From Paenibacillus sp. MSJ-34 (GTDB lineage Bacteria > Bacillota > Bacilli > Paenibacillales > Paenibacillaceae), in contig NZ_JAHLPR010000006.1 in assembly GCF_018918005.1 (NCBI RefSeq), positions 1 through 64,000 of the forward strand: a stretch of DNA of 64,000 bases. The letters are read 5' to 3'. The translations under genes and the position numbers were made by a program. The notes under the pieces were generated by a model. The model ran no database searches. It saw nothing but the letters and a program-made list of their open reading frames with translations, and was not told where the DNA came from. Below are positions 52,743-61,819 of this stretch, in pieces. Numbering within the stretch: the stretch's first letter is position 1; each line of letters begins with the position of its first letter.

Positions 52743-53243
52743 ATGACGGATCAATCGGTGAAATTGGAGAGATATGAAGCAAAGTTTGACGAGTTCGTTC
52801 GCCAATTCGAGCTTCCGGAAGAGCAGGCCGTTTTTACCGGAATTCCCGCACAAATGGTTGGGGAGGCGCAAGGAGATGCGAACAAGCATCCGATCGTCAT
52901 TACGGCCGATTCCGTACCGGTAGGCTTCTTCGTGTTAGTATCCGGCGAGCGGGTCAAAGAGTATACCGTCAATCCCAATGCGTTATTATTGATCGCTTTC
53001 TCCATCGATTATCGCCGGCAGAGGAAGGGCTACGCCAAACAAGGCCTCGAATCGCTTCATCGTTTCGTGCCTGCGCATTTTCCGGTAATCGATGAGATCG
53101 TGCTGTCCGTCAACCTCAGGAACGTTGCCGCCCAAACTCTATATGCCAAGGCGGGTTTCGAAGACCGCGGAGGCAGGAAGACAGGTCCGATCGGAGAGCA
53201 GAAAATTATGCATCTTCGTCTCAGAAAATACTGCGGATTGTAG
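52743..53243 (+). CDS. GNAT-family N-acetyltransferase
   Basis: Acetyl-CoA-dependent acetyltransferase of 166 residues. Motif A is LIAFSIDYRRQRKGYAKQGLESL (R-x-x-G/A pattern), followed by EIVLSVNLRNVAAQTLYAKAGFEDRG, the usual GNAT motif B. The ATG at 52743 is preceded by AAAGGAGAGG; the longer in-frame start overlaps the divergent ppep promoter. The substrate is unknown. It is probably a single-gene unit. Confidence 0.88.
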   Translation: MTDQSVKLERYEAKFDEFVRQFELPEEQAVFTGIPAQMVGEAQGDANKHPIVITADSVPVGFFVLVSGERVKEYTVNPNALLLIAFSIDYRRQRKGYAKQGLESLHRFVPAHFPVIDEIVLSVNLRNVAAQTLYAKAGFEDRGGRKTGPIGEQKIMHLRLRKYCGL

Positions 53244-53279
53244 CAAGAACTGGTATATGAACGGATGATGAACGGAACA

Positions 53280-54656
53280 TTACAAATAAGGCAGCCGCAC
53301 CGTGAACGTCGTGCCTTTGCCTAATTCGCTCCGCACTTCCACGCTCCCTTGATGGAGTTCGACGATTTTTTTTACAATGGACAGCCCCAATCCGCTGCCT
53401 GCGCGGGAACGGTTTCGGGCTTTATCCGCTTTATAGAACCGGTCGAATACATAGGGCAGTTCCGATTCGGGGATGCCAACTCCCGTATCGCGAATGCTCA
53501 CCGCAATGTGCCGATCCACAGCCATGCCGATCGAGATGATCCCTCCCGGTTCGGAAAACTTGATACTGTTCGTCAACAAATTCAACCATACATGATACAA
53601 TAGTTGCCGGTCGGCGGAGACGATGATTTCCGGCATGTCCGGCTCCACCGACAATCGCTTCTCCGTCCATTGCCATTCCGTCACGATCAACACTTGCCGA
53701 ATTTGTTCGTCCAGTCGGAACCGGGTCCGCTTCACGACGTTATCTTCTTTGTCCAGCGCAGCCAAGGTTAATAGCTGTTTGCTTAGGGAAGACAATCGTT
53801 TGCTCTCTTCCTCAATAATTTGCAAGTAGCGTTCCGCTTCTACCGGAGTCGTCTCCTTATTCAGAATCGATTGGGCAAACCCTTGAATGGACGTTAGCGG
53901 AGATTGAATTTCATGCGACACATTGGCGACGAACTCCTGCCGCATTTGGTCAAGCTGTTGCAGCGACGAGGCCATATGGGTGAAATGACGGGCCAAATTG
54001 CCGATCTCGTCCTTTCGGGTTACATCCATTTCGATCCGGTAATCCCCGCCGACAATTTTATTCGTTGCTTCCGTTAACTTCTTCACGGGCTTGACAATAT
54101 AACGGGTAAAAATGACGATGAAAATGAGGCTGAATAAAAAAGTAAACCCGAGGAGCAGAGCAAGCAAAATTCGCACTTCCCCGATTTGCTGTTCCAAATT
54201 CGGTCGAATAAATAAGGCGTACTTCACCCCGTTCGCCTCAAGCGGAAGACCGACGCTATTGCGGATGCTATTCTCGAAGAAGCCGGTAACCGTCAGCCAA
54301 CGGACCTTTTTCTCCATTCCATGATACGTTTCTCCCGCCAGCACCCGGCGGATCTGCTCCTGCTCGAATTGCTTATGTTTGAAAGGAGCGCCGTAAAAAG
54401 CGCCTTCCATCCGTTCGTCCACGGCATAGATTTGAAATCCCATGTTTGCGACATGAGCCAAATAATTGTCTAAATCGAGATTAGGAGTTTGCTCGAACAG
54501 GGTCCGGATTTCTTTGCCGATATTCCATATTTTTTGCTCGTGATAAGATTTCATATAAGACATGTAATATACGTTCGTCAGGAGGAGGGCAAGCATACTG
54601 CTTACGATGGCGATGAGAACGAAGGTGACGACGATGCGGAAATAGAGCGTCCTCAT
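53280..54656 (-). CDS. hssS: HssS-like sensor histidine kinase
   Basis: Membrane kinase of 458 residues. TM1 about 8-30, an extracytoplasmic sensor with LTNVYYMSYMKSYHEQKIWNIGKEI, MGFQIYAVDERMEGAFYGAPF and WLTVTGFFENSIRNSVGL that resembles staphylococcal HssS, TM2 about 165-187, HAMP, HisKA with FVANVSHEIQSPLTSIQGFAQSIL, and HATPase with NLLTNSIKFSEPGG, RDTGVGIPESELPYVFDRFYKAD and GSGLGLSIVKKIVELH. The start overlaps the regulator stop by ATGA. By family it senses heme or heme damage; no HrtAB exporter lies in the window. Confidence 0.85.
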   Translation of the reverse strand: MRTLYFRIVVTFVLIAIVSSMLALLLTNVYYMSYMKSYHEQKIWNIGKEIRTLFEQTPNLDLDNYLAHVANMGFQIYAVDERMEGAFYGAPFKHKQFEQEQIRRVLAGETYHGMEKKVRWLTVTGFFENSIRNSVGLPLEANGVKYALFIRPNLEQQIGEVRILLALLLGFTFLFSLIFIVIFTRYIVKPVKKLTEATNKIVGGDYRIEMDVTRKDEIGNLARHFTHMASSLQQLDQMRQEFVANVSHEIQSPLTSIQGFAQSILNKETTPVEAERYLQIIEEESKRLSSLSKQLLTLAALDKEDNVVKRTRFRLDEQIRQVLIVTEWQWTEKRLSVEPDMPEIIVSADRQLLYHVWLNLLTNSIKFSEPGGIISIGMAVDRHIAVSIRDTGVGIPESELPYVFDRFYKADKARNRSRAGSGLGLSIVKKIVELHQGSVEVRSELGKGTTFTVRLPYL

Positions 54657-55333
54657 CTGACGGGAACCTCAAGCTTATATCCCAGGCCGCGTACAGTGCT
54701 GATCACAAAGTCGCCGGTTCGGTCGTGGAACCGTTCCCGCAAACGTTTAATATGCACGTCGATCGTACGGCTGTCCCCTTCATAATCCGCGCCCCATATC
54801 AATTGCAGCAGCTGCTCCCGCGTAAAGATCCGTCCTGGATGGCTCGCTATTTGCGACAGCAGCTCAAATTCTTTTAACGGTATCATCATCGTATCGTCCC
54901 CGATTCGAATTTCATAGCTTTTGCGGTCGATCAGAACGCCGTTCAGCCGGATCGTTTCCGAAGAGACTATATTATACCTCCGCAGCAGCGCTTTGATGCG
55001 GAACAGCAATTCTTTCGGCTCGAACGGCTTGACGATGTAATCGTCCGTTCCCGAGAGAAACCCTTTTTCTTTATCGTCCAACTCGCCTTTGGCGGTGAGA
55101 AGGATAACGGGAATATCGTAATGCTTGCGAATCATGCCGCAAAGCTCCAAACCGTCCTTCCCGGGCATCATGACGTCGACCACGGCCAGATGGACCTGCT
55201 CGTTCTCAAGCAAGCGCATCGCTTGTTCCCCGTCTTCGGCTTCGACTGTCCAATAGCCTTCTTTGTTCAAAATAAACCGCAGCAGTTCGCGAATATGAGG
55301 ATCGTCATCCGCCACTAGAATATGAATTCTCAT
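54653..55333 (-). CDS. hssR: HssR-like OmpR-family response regulator
   Basis: Regulator of 226 residues with receiver (LVADDDPHIRELL, Asp in LAVVDVMMPGKDGLELC, Lys in DDYIVKPFEPKELLFRIKALLRRYNI) and a winged-helix output domain (IPLKEFELLSQIASHPGRIFTREQLLQLIWGADYEGDSRTIDVHIKRLRERF). The SGTDDYIVKPFEPKELLFRI stretch and the RRYNI ending closely match HssR. The ATG at 55333 has AGGAG eleven bases upstream. It is first gene of the two-gene operon. In staphylococci HssR activates hrtAB; the target here is unknown. Confidence 0.87.
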   Translation of the reverse strand: MRIHILVADDDPHIRELLRFILNKEGYWTVEAEDGEQAMRLLENEQVHLAVVDVMMPGKDGLELCGMIRKHYDIPVILLTAKGELDDKEKGFLSGTDDYIVKPFEPKELLFRIKALLRRYNIVSSETIRLNGVLIDRKSYEIRIGDDTMMIPLKEFELLSQIASHPGRIFTREQLLQLIWGADYEGDSRTIDVHIKRLRERFHDRTGDFVISTVRGLGYKLEVPVR

Positions 55334-55507
55334 TGTGCACCTACTCCTATTTTTATGATCTATCATTCGACATCTCGATGAAGATTATACCAGAGGACCG
55401 TACGGCAAATGCAAATCGGACGGAAGGCTGCGGCCGGATGTTCGATCGTCTCGAAAGCTATCATTTATTCATGATTTTTACCGAAAATAGCAACTTATCA
55501 TTCCACA

Positions 55508-56887
55508 TTGCGTAGGAAACTAGTAAAATATACATATGACTTCAGGTCGGGGAATATTGCCAGAGGAGGATGTGCAGCGGCTATTATCGATGTCGTTAAA
55601 TACGACGGTCCTGCCAATGTTTTCGCTTGGAAGCATCCGAATAGCGAATTAAGCACATGGACGCAATTAATCGTCAATGAAACGCAAGAAGCGGTCCTGT
55701 TCAAGGGCGGGGAGGCCCTGGATCTGTTCGGCGCGGGGAGGCATACGTTAAGTACGCCCAATATACCGTTGCTGCAATCGTTGATCAATATACCTTTCGG
55801 CGGCCGGTCGCCTTTCGCCGCGGAAATATGGTTCGTTAATAAATTGAACACGCTCGATATTAAATGGGGAACGGCTTCGCCGCTGCAGCTTCAAGATCCG
55901 AAATATAACGTCATTTTGCCGGTGCGATCCTTCGGACAGTTCGGTCTCCAGATCGAAGATGCGCGCAAATTTTTGCTGAAATTGATCGGCACGCTTCCTA
56001 TATTCGACAAGGAGGCGATGACGAAATATTTTCGCGGCGTGCTGATGATGAATATTCGCGAACTAATCACTTCTTATATCGTACATAAAAGAATCAGCAT
56101 TTTGGAAATGAACGCTTTCATCGGGGAAATTGCCAGCCACGTGATGGAACGGAGCGCTTCTGTTTTTGCGGAATACGGCGTCCGTTTGCTCGATTTCTAC
56201 GTCGAATCGATCAATGTACCGGATGACGACCCGGCTACCGCGCGTTTGAAGGAAGCGCTGGCGAAAAAAGCCGAAATGGATATTATGGGTTATACCTATC
56301 AACAGGAACGCACCTTCGATACGTTGGAAGGCGCCGCGCGCAACGACGGTATGGGGGGAGGCGTCATGAATGCCGGCATGGGACTCGGCATGGGGTTCGG
56401 ACTGGGCGGCAATTTGGGCCAAGTCATGTCGATGTTAACGAATCAATTCCAGGTACCGTCCGGTAAGAGCTGCCCCAGTTGTCATGCGATGAACGAAGGG
56501 GAGGCCCAATTTTGCGCGAGTTGCGGCTACCGTTACGCGCCGCCTGCCGCGGCGCAGACATCCGCTCCGCAAACGGTGACATGCAGCCATTGCGGCAATT
56601 CGATGCCTGCGAGGGCCAAATTCTGCCCGCATTGCGGAGATTTATATTCCGCATGTCCCAAATGCGGCGCCGATAATCCGGAGAACGCCGCGCGTTGCGG
56701 CCAATGCGGCACATCGCTCGGCCCGCAAATCAACTGCCATAGTTGCGGCGAACCGCTGAGCGGCGAAGCCAAATTTTGCATGAATTGCGGAACGAGCACA
56801 TCGCTTACATGCAGCCGATGCCAACACGACATCAAGCCGAATCAAAAATTTTGTTTGGAATGCGGCAATGATTTGAGTAGGGGGTAG
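55508..56887 (+). CDS. YdjI-like SPFH-domain protein with zinc ribbons
   Basis: Protein of up to 459 residues. The SPFH/Band-7-like domain runs from IIDVVKYDGPANVFAWKHPNSELSTWTQLIVNETQEAVLFKGG to about residue 265, then a Gly/Met-rich region, then at least four C-x2-C zinc-ribbon pairs (CPSCHAMNEGEAQFCASCG, CSHCGNSMPARAKFCPHCG and others). Like B. subtilis YdjI it may gather at the membrane under envelope stress. The start is doubtful: family members begin just before IIDVVKY, and AGAGGAGG lies at 55562-55569, but no ATG, GTG or TTG follows in frame. The TTG at 55508 gives about 25 extra residues; an ATT start at 55583 is possible. Confidence 0.8.
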   Translation: MRRKLVKYTYDFRSGNIARGGCAAAIIDVVKYDGPANVFAWKHPNSELSTWTQLIVNETQEAVLFKGGEALDLFGAGRHTLSTPNIPLLQSLINIPFGGRSPFAAEIWFVNKLNTLDIKWGTASPLQLQDPKYNVILPVRSFGQFGLQIEDARKFLLKLIGTLPIFDKEAMTKYFRGVLMMNIRELITSYIVHKRISILEMNAFIGEIASHVMERSASVFAEYGVRLLDFYVESINVPDDDPATARLKEALAKKAEMDIMGYTYQQERTFDTLEGAARNDGMGGGVMNAGMGLGMGFGLGGNLGQVMSMLTNQFQVPSGKSCPSCHAMNEGEAQFCASCGYRYAPPAAAQTSAPQTVTCSHCGNSMPARAKFCPHCGDLYSACPKCGADNPENAARCGQCGTSLGPQINCHSCGEPLSGEAKFCMNCGTSTSLTCSRCQHDIKPNQKFCLECGNDLSRG

Positions 56888-56891
56888 CGGC

Positions 56892-57632
56892 ATGAACAAA
56901 GATCGGAGTTATTTAGCCATTTGGAATACGGTTTATATTCTGGCCGCAGCATTGACCGTTGCGATCGTTCTATGGATCGGGCTGCCGTTTGGGCGCATTT
57001 ACAATTTAATGATCTCAATAGGCGCGCTGATTGTGGCGGAGTCGGCGATCTACGGCGTCATTCTCTATTCCTTGCTTCATTCCCGGCGTTTTCAGAAACA
57101 GGTTCCGGGATTTCTTGCTTACGGCACGGTGGCCGTCTTGTATTTTCTTGCCGCTTTCGTGATCGTCTTGTTATTTTCGCCTTTTCATTCGGTCTTTTCG
57201 TATTTCATCATTCATGCCATCGCTTTTATGGCGGCAGCCATTTTGTTCGGCGTTGTGGCCGTATGCGTCAAATATATTGAACGCCAAGAGCAGGACACCA
57301 AGGTGCAAACCCAGCTTATCAAGGAGATGCAGCTGACGATTTCGGCCGCGAAGCGGAATCTGGAGATGTGCGATGTGAAGCAGAGCGATTTGCTCCGCAA
57401 GCTCGTTCATCAATTGGAGGAGAAGGTGAAATACAGCGATCCGGTAACTCATGCTTCCTTGTTCGAGACGGATCAGCTTCTGCTTGAACAGATGCGCGAA
57501 CTGGAGGATCGTTTCCGTTTGCTCAACGAGGTGGAGGAACCGTATGAAGAAACGGCCAAGCTCGGACGGTCGATCGAACATATCGAGCATTTGCTGGAGC
57601 AGCGCAACCGGCGGCTTATTCAATTAAAGTAA
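56892..57632 (+). CDS. membrane protein with coiled-coil tail
   Basis: Protein of 246 residues, not a recognised family. Four hydrophobic segments lie in residues 8-130 (YLAIWNTVYILAAALTVAIVLWIGL and following), then a long cytoplasmic helical region rich in Glu, Gln and Arg (KVQTQLIKEMQLTISAAKRNLEMCD to the end) likely to form a coiled coil. It begins four bases after the YdjI-like stop and 16 bases before the next gene, so the three form an operon, perhaps a membrane-stress complex. Confidence 0.75.
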   Translation: MNKDRSYLAIWNTVYILAAALTVAIVLWIGLPFGRIYNLMISIGALIVAESAIYGVILYSLLHSRRFQKQVPGFLAYGTVAVLYFLAAFVIVLLFSPFHSVFSYFIIHAIAFMAAAILFGVVAVCVKYIERQEQDTKVQTQLIKEMQLTISAAKRNLEMCDVKQSDLLRKLVHQLEEKVKYSDPVTHASLFETDQLLLEQMRELEDRFRLLNEVEEPYEETAKLGRSIEHIEHLLEQRNRRLIQLK

Positions 57633-57648
57633 AAAGTGGGGGAGTTAT

Positions 57649-58476
57649 GTGATTCTTTACCGGGTCATTGTCGGTATTTTATGCGTAGTCGGTTTTATTG
57701 CTTTTTTTCCAATCGGACTGGCCTTGCTGCCTCTTTTGTTCTTTCCGGTTCGCAAAGGAAAGCGGATGGACGAATTGAAAATTGTCGGGAGCGTCTTCCT
57801 TGTCCTCTATATCGTAGGATGCATATTCTTCAAGGCGAGCGAACCGGAAGAGGATATTGTCACCATCGGGATCGGTTTAGCTTTTATTCTTTGGATTCCC
57901 GGGCTCATTTTCTTTATTGTCGGCAACGCAAGAGAGAAGAGGAAGCTGGAGAAGCAACATATTTGGTACCATCAAGCGATTACGATGCATGGCGTGCGCT
58001 CCGTCCCCGCGCTGGCCCAAATGGCCGGCTTGAGCGTACAACAGGTTGCGGACGACTTGAAGGAAATGATTCGGACGCAAAAATTGTTTGGAGCGACGAT
58101 CGATGAAACGGCGGGCACGATTCATCTGTTCAACGATCAAAGACCAAACGTTGCTGGAGGAAACGATATGGGGCGAAACAATGCTGCAATGAACAATGTT
58201 GCAACGAACAATGCGGGAGCAAACGTTTGGGGAGGGACCGGTTTTGTGAGGCGAACGGAGACGGTGACGCAGACACAGACACAGACGCAGTCACAGACGC
58301 AGACACAGACGACGACATATTATTCCTCGAATGGCGTCGGACCGGCCCCTGGCGTTGGCAAGGAATCGGCCCCGCGCACTCCCGTGAACGTCAATTGCAA
58401 AGGATGCGGCGCGAGCGCCCAAGTATATCCCGGCGAGAATAAACAATGCGAATATTGCGGCTCATTGGTGCAGTAA
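57649..58476 (+). CDS. membrane protein with PCI/winged-helix-like and zinc-ribbon domains
   Basis: Protein of 275 residues starting at a GTG with GGGGGAG upstream. Three hydrophobic segments (about 4-100) are followed by a helical domain (YHQAITMHGVRSVPALAQMAGLSVQQVADDLKEMIRTQKLFGATIDETAGTIHLF) resembling the PCI-type winged helix of proteins found beside YdjI. Next comes an Asn-rich stretch, a Thr-Gln repeat tract (about 203-220) and a C-terminal zinc ribbon (NCKGCGASAQVYPGENKQCEYCGSLVQ). Its zinc ribbon echoes those of the YdjI-like protein two genes upstream. Function unknown. Confidence 0.78.
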   Translation: MILYRVIVGILCVVGFIAFFPIGLALLPLLFFPVRKGKRMDELKIVGSVFLVLYIVGCIFFKASEPEEDIVTIGIGLAFILWIPGLIFFIVGNAREKRKLEKQHIWYHQAITMHGVRSVPALAQMAGLSVQQVADDLKEMIRTQKLFGATIDETAGTIHLFNDQRPNVAGGNDMGRNNAAMNNVATNNAGANVWGGTGFVRRTETVTQTQTQTQSQTQTQTTTYYSSNGVGPAPGVGKESAPRTPVNVNCKGCGASAQVYPGENKQCEYCGSLVQ

Positions 58477-58726
58477 TATGCGTTACAGAAAGCTGCGGTC
58501 GTTGCGATCGCGGTTTTTTTGCTGTTCGCGTCCGATCGAAATTCGCTTAGGGCTGCAATGTTCGCGGTCCCGGGAAGGTCTTATTTTCCTCTCGCTTGTG
58601 TTACAATGGAAAAAATTGTTTTTCGGGGGGCTGGTTATGGGATTGTTCGTGACAGGCGTCGTTTTGCTTGTTGCCTGGATATGTGCATCGCGTGTCGTTG
58701 TTCTAACGGGAACGGGCGAGTGTAAT

Positions 58727-58773
58727 AAAAAGCCGGAAGGAAGGGCTGCAATGCCTTTCTTTCCGGCTTTTTT
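58727..58773 (+). terminator. terminator of the YdjI-like operon
   Basis: AAAAAGCCGGAAGGAA pairs with TTTCTTTCCGGCTTTTTT; symmetrical A and T flanks. Between 58477 and 58726 no convincing gene was found. Confidence 0.88.
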
Positions 58774-58800
58774 AGGGGGTTGCCGCCCGAAGTGCCATCA

Positions 58801-58987
58801 TTAGCGGTAAAACCCGGAGCTATTTTTCTCATATCAAGTAAAAAATGTAAGTTAGCGGTATTTTGCGGAGTTAAGCTTGAGCGGACTTGACGAATTCATT
58901 GATCTGCAAAAGATTAACGCCAACTTTTACCGTTAATGTTCATATAGAGTGCGGGAGCGATAAATTAACTCCACATTTTGGAGCTAT
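58801..58987. repeat. four-palindrome array C
   Basis: Four ~21-bp units with half-sites TTARCGGT / TTARCTCC. Unit 1 (58801-58822) runs TTAGCGGT...GGAGCTA and unit 2 (58852-58873) TTAGCGGT...GGAGTTA, both forward. Unit 3 (58915-58936) runs TAACGCC...ACCGTTAA and unit 4 (58966-58986) TAACTCC...GGAGCTA, both reversed. Centres (TARC to GYTA) are near 58812, 58863, 58925 and 58976, that is 51, 62 and 51 bp apart. The geometry is that of arrays A, B and D although the palindrome differs from A/B. It fills the gap between the YdjI-like operon and the uronate genes. Confidence 0.75.
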
Positions 58988-59069
58988 TCGCGACGGAACA
59001 GTGACGCGCACTTCCCGTTCGCGCGCAGATCGCTCGCAGTTACATAAAAGTAACGCGACGGCCGCAACG

Positions 59070-59924
59070 CTAGACGCCCGAGTATGCCATAAAGCCCCCG
59101 TCGACGGGGACGGTAATGCCGGTGACGAAGCCGGACATGGACTCGTCCGCCAGCCATAGCAGCGTGCCGAGCAAATCTTCCGGCTTGCCGAAGCGGCGCA
59201 TCGGCGTATGGGCGATAATTTTCCGGGAGCGGTCGGTGAGCGATCCGTCCTCGTTCGTCAGCAGCTTCTTGTTCTGCTGGGTCAAGAAGAAGCCGGGCGC
59301 GATCGCGTTCACGCGGATGCCGCTTTCGGCCAGATGGACGGCAAGCCACTGCGTAAAGTTGTTGATGGCCGCCTTCGCTGCGCTGTAAGCGGGAACTTTG
59401 GTCATCGGCGAAGGGGCGCTCATCGACGAAATGTTGATGACGGTCGCTCCTTGTTTATGCAGCATTTGTTTGGCAAAGATTTGCGTCGGGATCAAGCTGC
59501 CGACCAAATTCAAATCCAGCACATTGCGGAAACCGTCTACGCTGATATCGAAAAATGTGGTGACTTCCGGATTGTCCAAGTCCTCCAATGCAAAAATTTC
59601 GTTCGTCGTATTCGCGCTCGGATGATTGCCGCCGGCGCCGTTGATCAATATATCGCATGAACCGAGCCGGTTCAGCACCGTTTCGGCCGCTTGCCGGACG
59701 CTGCTCGGGTCCGTGACGTCGCAGGCGACGGCGATCGCTTCCCCTCCGTCCGCTTCGATTTCTTCCACGACCGCACGGCCCTTGGTTTCCGTACGGTTTA
59801 GAATTGCGACGCGGGCGCCTTGCCGCGCCAACTCCAACGCCATCGCCCGGCATAATACGCCGGCACCGCCCGTAACGACGGCGACTTTGCCCGCAAGCGA
59901 ACGATGTTTGGCTAGTTCCGTCAT
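59070..59924 (-). CDS. uxuB: SDR-type D-mannonate oxidoreductase (fructuronate reductase)
   Basis: NAD(P)-dependent short-chain dehydrogenase of 284 residues interconverting D-fructuronate and D-mannonate. Cofactor motif [25 protein letters not shown], then [18 protein letters not shown]. Catalytic residues are Ser in VINISSMSA and Tyr/Lys in [11 protein letters not shown]. The C-terminal [21 protein letters not shown] is typical of the group. The start at 59924 overlaps the uxuA stop by ATGA. It belongs to the hexuronate pathway with uxuA and uxaC. The assignment rests on family resemblance plus context. Confidence 0.88.
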   Translation of the reverse strand: MTELAKHRSLAGKVAVVTGGAGVLCRAMALELARQGARVAILNRTETKGRAVVEEIEADGGEAIAVACDVTDPSSVRQAAETVLNRLGSCDILINGAGGNHPSANTTNEIFALEDLDNPEVTTFFDISVDGFRNVLDLNLVGSLIPTQIFAKQMLHKQGATVINISSMSAPSPMTKVPAYSAAKAAINNFTQWLAVHLAESGIRVNAIAPGFFLTQQNKKLLTNEDGSLTDRSRKIIAHTPMRRFGKPEDLLGTLLWLADESMSGFVTGITVPVDGGFMAYSGV

Positions 59925-61018
59925 ACCGGCGCCACCTCCGTCATGCCGGCTTTCTTTTTCCGGTACGCATCCCATAAGCCCCATAAATACATGATGCCGA
60001 GCGCCCTGTCATACAGCCCGTAGCCGGGTCTGCATTGTTCGCCCCAAATATGTCTGCCGTGATCGGGACGGGCGAACCCATCAAAGCCCAAGTCGTGATA
60101 TGCCTGCACGACGCCCGCAATATCGACGGTTCCGTCCTCGGTCCGGTGCGAAGTTTCGATGAAATCGCCGTTCTCATATACGCGTACGTTGCGGATATGC
60201 GTAAACGGAATGCGGTCCGCAAATTCGCGGATCATCGCGATAATATCGTTATTAGGATTAGCGCCGAGCGATCCGGTGCATAACGTAATGCAGTTATAAG
60301 GGCTTTCATGCATTTGCAGGTACCGGCGTATATTGTCTTGGCCCGTAATAATGCGCGGCAAACCGAAGATCGGCCATGGCGGATCGTCCGGATGAATGGC
60401 CATTTTAATGTCGTGTTTGGCGGCCACGGGAATAATTTCGTCGAGGAAGTATTGAGCGTTCGCCCATAGATGCTCCTCGGTGACGCCCCGGTACGCCTCG
60501 AACAATTCCGTCAAATATTGAAGCCGCTCCGGCTCCCAACCCGGCATCGTCAGGCTGGAATTTTCGTTAATTTGCTTCACAAGTTCGAACGGGTCGATGT
60601 TGTCGATTCGGCTTTTCTCATAGAAAAGCGCCGTTGAACCGTCGCTCGTTTCCTTATGCAGATCGGTGCGAAGCCAATCGAATATCGGCATGAAATTGTA
60701 GCAGATCACTTTGACGCCGGCTTGGGCCAGCTTCTCGATCGTTTTTTTATAGTTTTCGATATACTTGTCCCGGGATGGAAGCCCAAGCTTGATATCTTCG
60801 TGGATATTAACGCTTTCCACAACTTTAATATGCAGGCCGGCCCGGTCCGCCGCCGTTTTGACCGCCATAATTTTGTCCATCGGCCATTCTTCTCCGGCAG
60901 GGACGTCATGCAAAGCCCATACAATGCCTTCCGTGCCCGGTATTTGTGTAATCTGATCGAGCGTAACCGTATCGTTCCCTTCGCCGAACCATCGAAATAC
61001 CATCTTCATGAATGACAC
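59921..61018 (-). CDS. uxuA: mannonate dehydratase UxuA
   Basis: Enzyme of 365 residues dehydrating D-mannonate to 2-keto-3-deoxygluconate, with a divalent metal. TIM-barrel signatures are [109 protein letters not shown] and [23 protein letters not shown]. Length is normal. It lies between the GntR regulator and the oxidoreductase, transcribed together. Confidence 0.95.
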   Translation of the reverse strand: MSFMKMVFRWFGEGNDTVTLDQITQIPGTEGIVWALHDVPAGEEWPMDKIMAVKTAADRAGLHIKVVESVNIHEDIKLGLPSRDKYIENYKKTIEKLAQAGVKVICYNFMPIFDWLRTDLHKETSDGSTALFYEKSRIDNIDPFELVKQINENSSLTMPGWEPERLQYLTELFEAYRGVTEEHLWANAQYFLDEIIPVAAKHDIKMAIHPDDPPWPIFGLPRIITGQDNIRRYLQMHESPYNCITLCTGSLGANPNNDIIAMIREFADRIPFTHIRNVRVYENGDFIETSHRTEDGTVDIAGVVQAYHDLGFDGFARPDHGRHIWGEQCRPGYGLYDRALGIMYLWGLWDAYRKKKAGMTEVAPV

Positions 61019-61034
61019 ACCTCCGCTTTTGCGC

Positions 61035-61712
61035 TTACTTGAAATAAGTAGGGAATTTCTGCTTTAACAACGCCTGATCTTGGATCGTCAAACTCATATG
61101 TTCCTTCATTAGCCGCTCCGCCCGTTCCGCATCGCGTTCCCGAATCGCTTCCGCCATATGAAGATGCTGCAAATACAAGTGATCCCAGTGATGATCGGCA
61201 GCGAGCCTCAACATGCGGCTCCGGTTCAGATGCGCATTAATATGCTGCATGGCCGCCCATGTATTGCTTTTCCGGCATCCCTCGAATAGCGTCCGGTGAA
61301 AGGCTTCGTCCAGTTCGAACATTTTGCGGTAATCCTGTTGAACGATGCATGCGTTCTGCTCGGCGAGGTTCGTATCGAGTTCCGCAAGCCTGTCGTCGGG
61401 GAAGCTCTCGCAAGCAAGCCGGATGACCGCTTTCTCCAACTGTTCGCGCATAAATCTTGCTTCCTCGACCAGTTCCGGATCGATCAGCGATACGAAGGTG
61501 CCGCGTTGAGGGTAAACTTCAAGCAGCCCTTCCTGGGCCAGACGAACGAAGCTTTCCCGTACCGGCGTCCGGCTGACACCGAATTTGAGCGATATTTCTT
61601 TTTCCGAGATCGCAGTGCCGGGGGCTAACTCGCAGAGCAAAATTTGCTCTCTCAAGGTTAAGTAAACGGCGTCCCGGGTCGAGACCGGCTGCGGCTTCAC
61701 CGAAAAGTTCAT
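61035..61712 (-). CDS. GntR-family (FadR subgroup) regulator of uronate genes
   Basis: Repressor of 225 residues. N-terminal winged helix: TLREQILLCELAPGTAISEKEISLKFGVSRTPVRESFVRLAQEGLLEVYPQRGTFVS. The C-terminal all-helical FCD ligand domain (FMREQLEKAVIRLACE, DEAFHRTLFEGC, HLHMAEAIRERDAERAERLMKEHM) probably binds a uronate and a metal through its histidines. The ATG at 61712 follows GGAGGTG. It is first gene of the uxu operon and faces uxaC across a very large palindrome. Confidence 0.92.
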   Translation of the reverse strand: MNFSVKPQPVSTRDAVYLTLREQILLCELAPGTAISEKEISLKFGVSRTPVRESFVRLAQEGLLEVYPQRGTFVSLIDPELVEEARFMREQLEKAVIRLACESFPDDRLAELDTNLAEQNACIVQQDYRKMFELDEAFHRTLFEGCRKSNTWAAMQHINAHLNRSRMLRLAADHHWDHLYLQHLHMAEAIRERDAERAERLMKEHMSLTIQDQALLKQKFPTYFK

Positions 61713-61731
61713 TTGTTCACCTCCGCGGCAG

Positions 61732-61787
61732 CAATTTGATACTTCCATACTACCATACAAGTGTGGTAGCATGGAAGTATCAAATTG
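61732..61787. promoter_or_regulatory. 56-bp palindromic operator between gntR-uxuAB and uxaC
   Basis: The left arm 61732-61758 (starting CAATTTGATACTTCCAT) and right arm 61761-61787 (ending ATGGAAGTATCAAATTG) match as reverse complements at 25 of 27 positions, around a two-base centre. The inner part contains CTACCATAC/GTGTGGTAG. Its place between divergent starts suggests one operator controlling both directions, with room for two GntR dimers. Confidence 0.85.
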
Positions 61788-61819
61788 CAAAATGATTCTA
61801 ATCGTTAGGAGGGAAGGCA

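Noticed and set aside
58140..58210. ATGTTGCAA-type repeats resembling arrays A/B
   Set aside because: These lie in coding sequence for an Asn-rich stretch (NNAAMNNVATNNAG) and lack palindromic pairing and array spacing.
58478..58804. 108-codon frame after the zinc-ribbon protein
   Set aside because: It reads straight through a strong intrinsic terminator (58727-58773), has Cys/Arg-rich non-coding-like composition and no ribosome site at its start.
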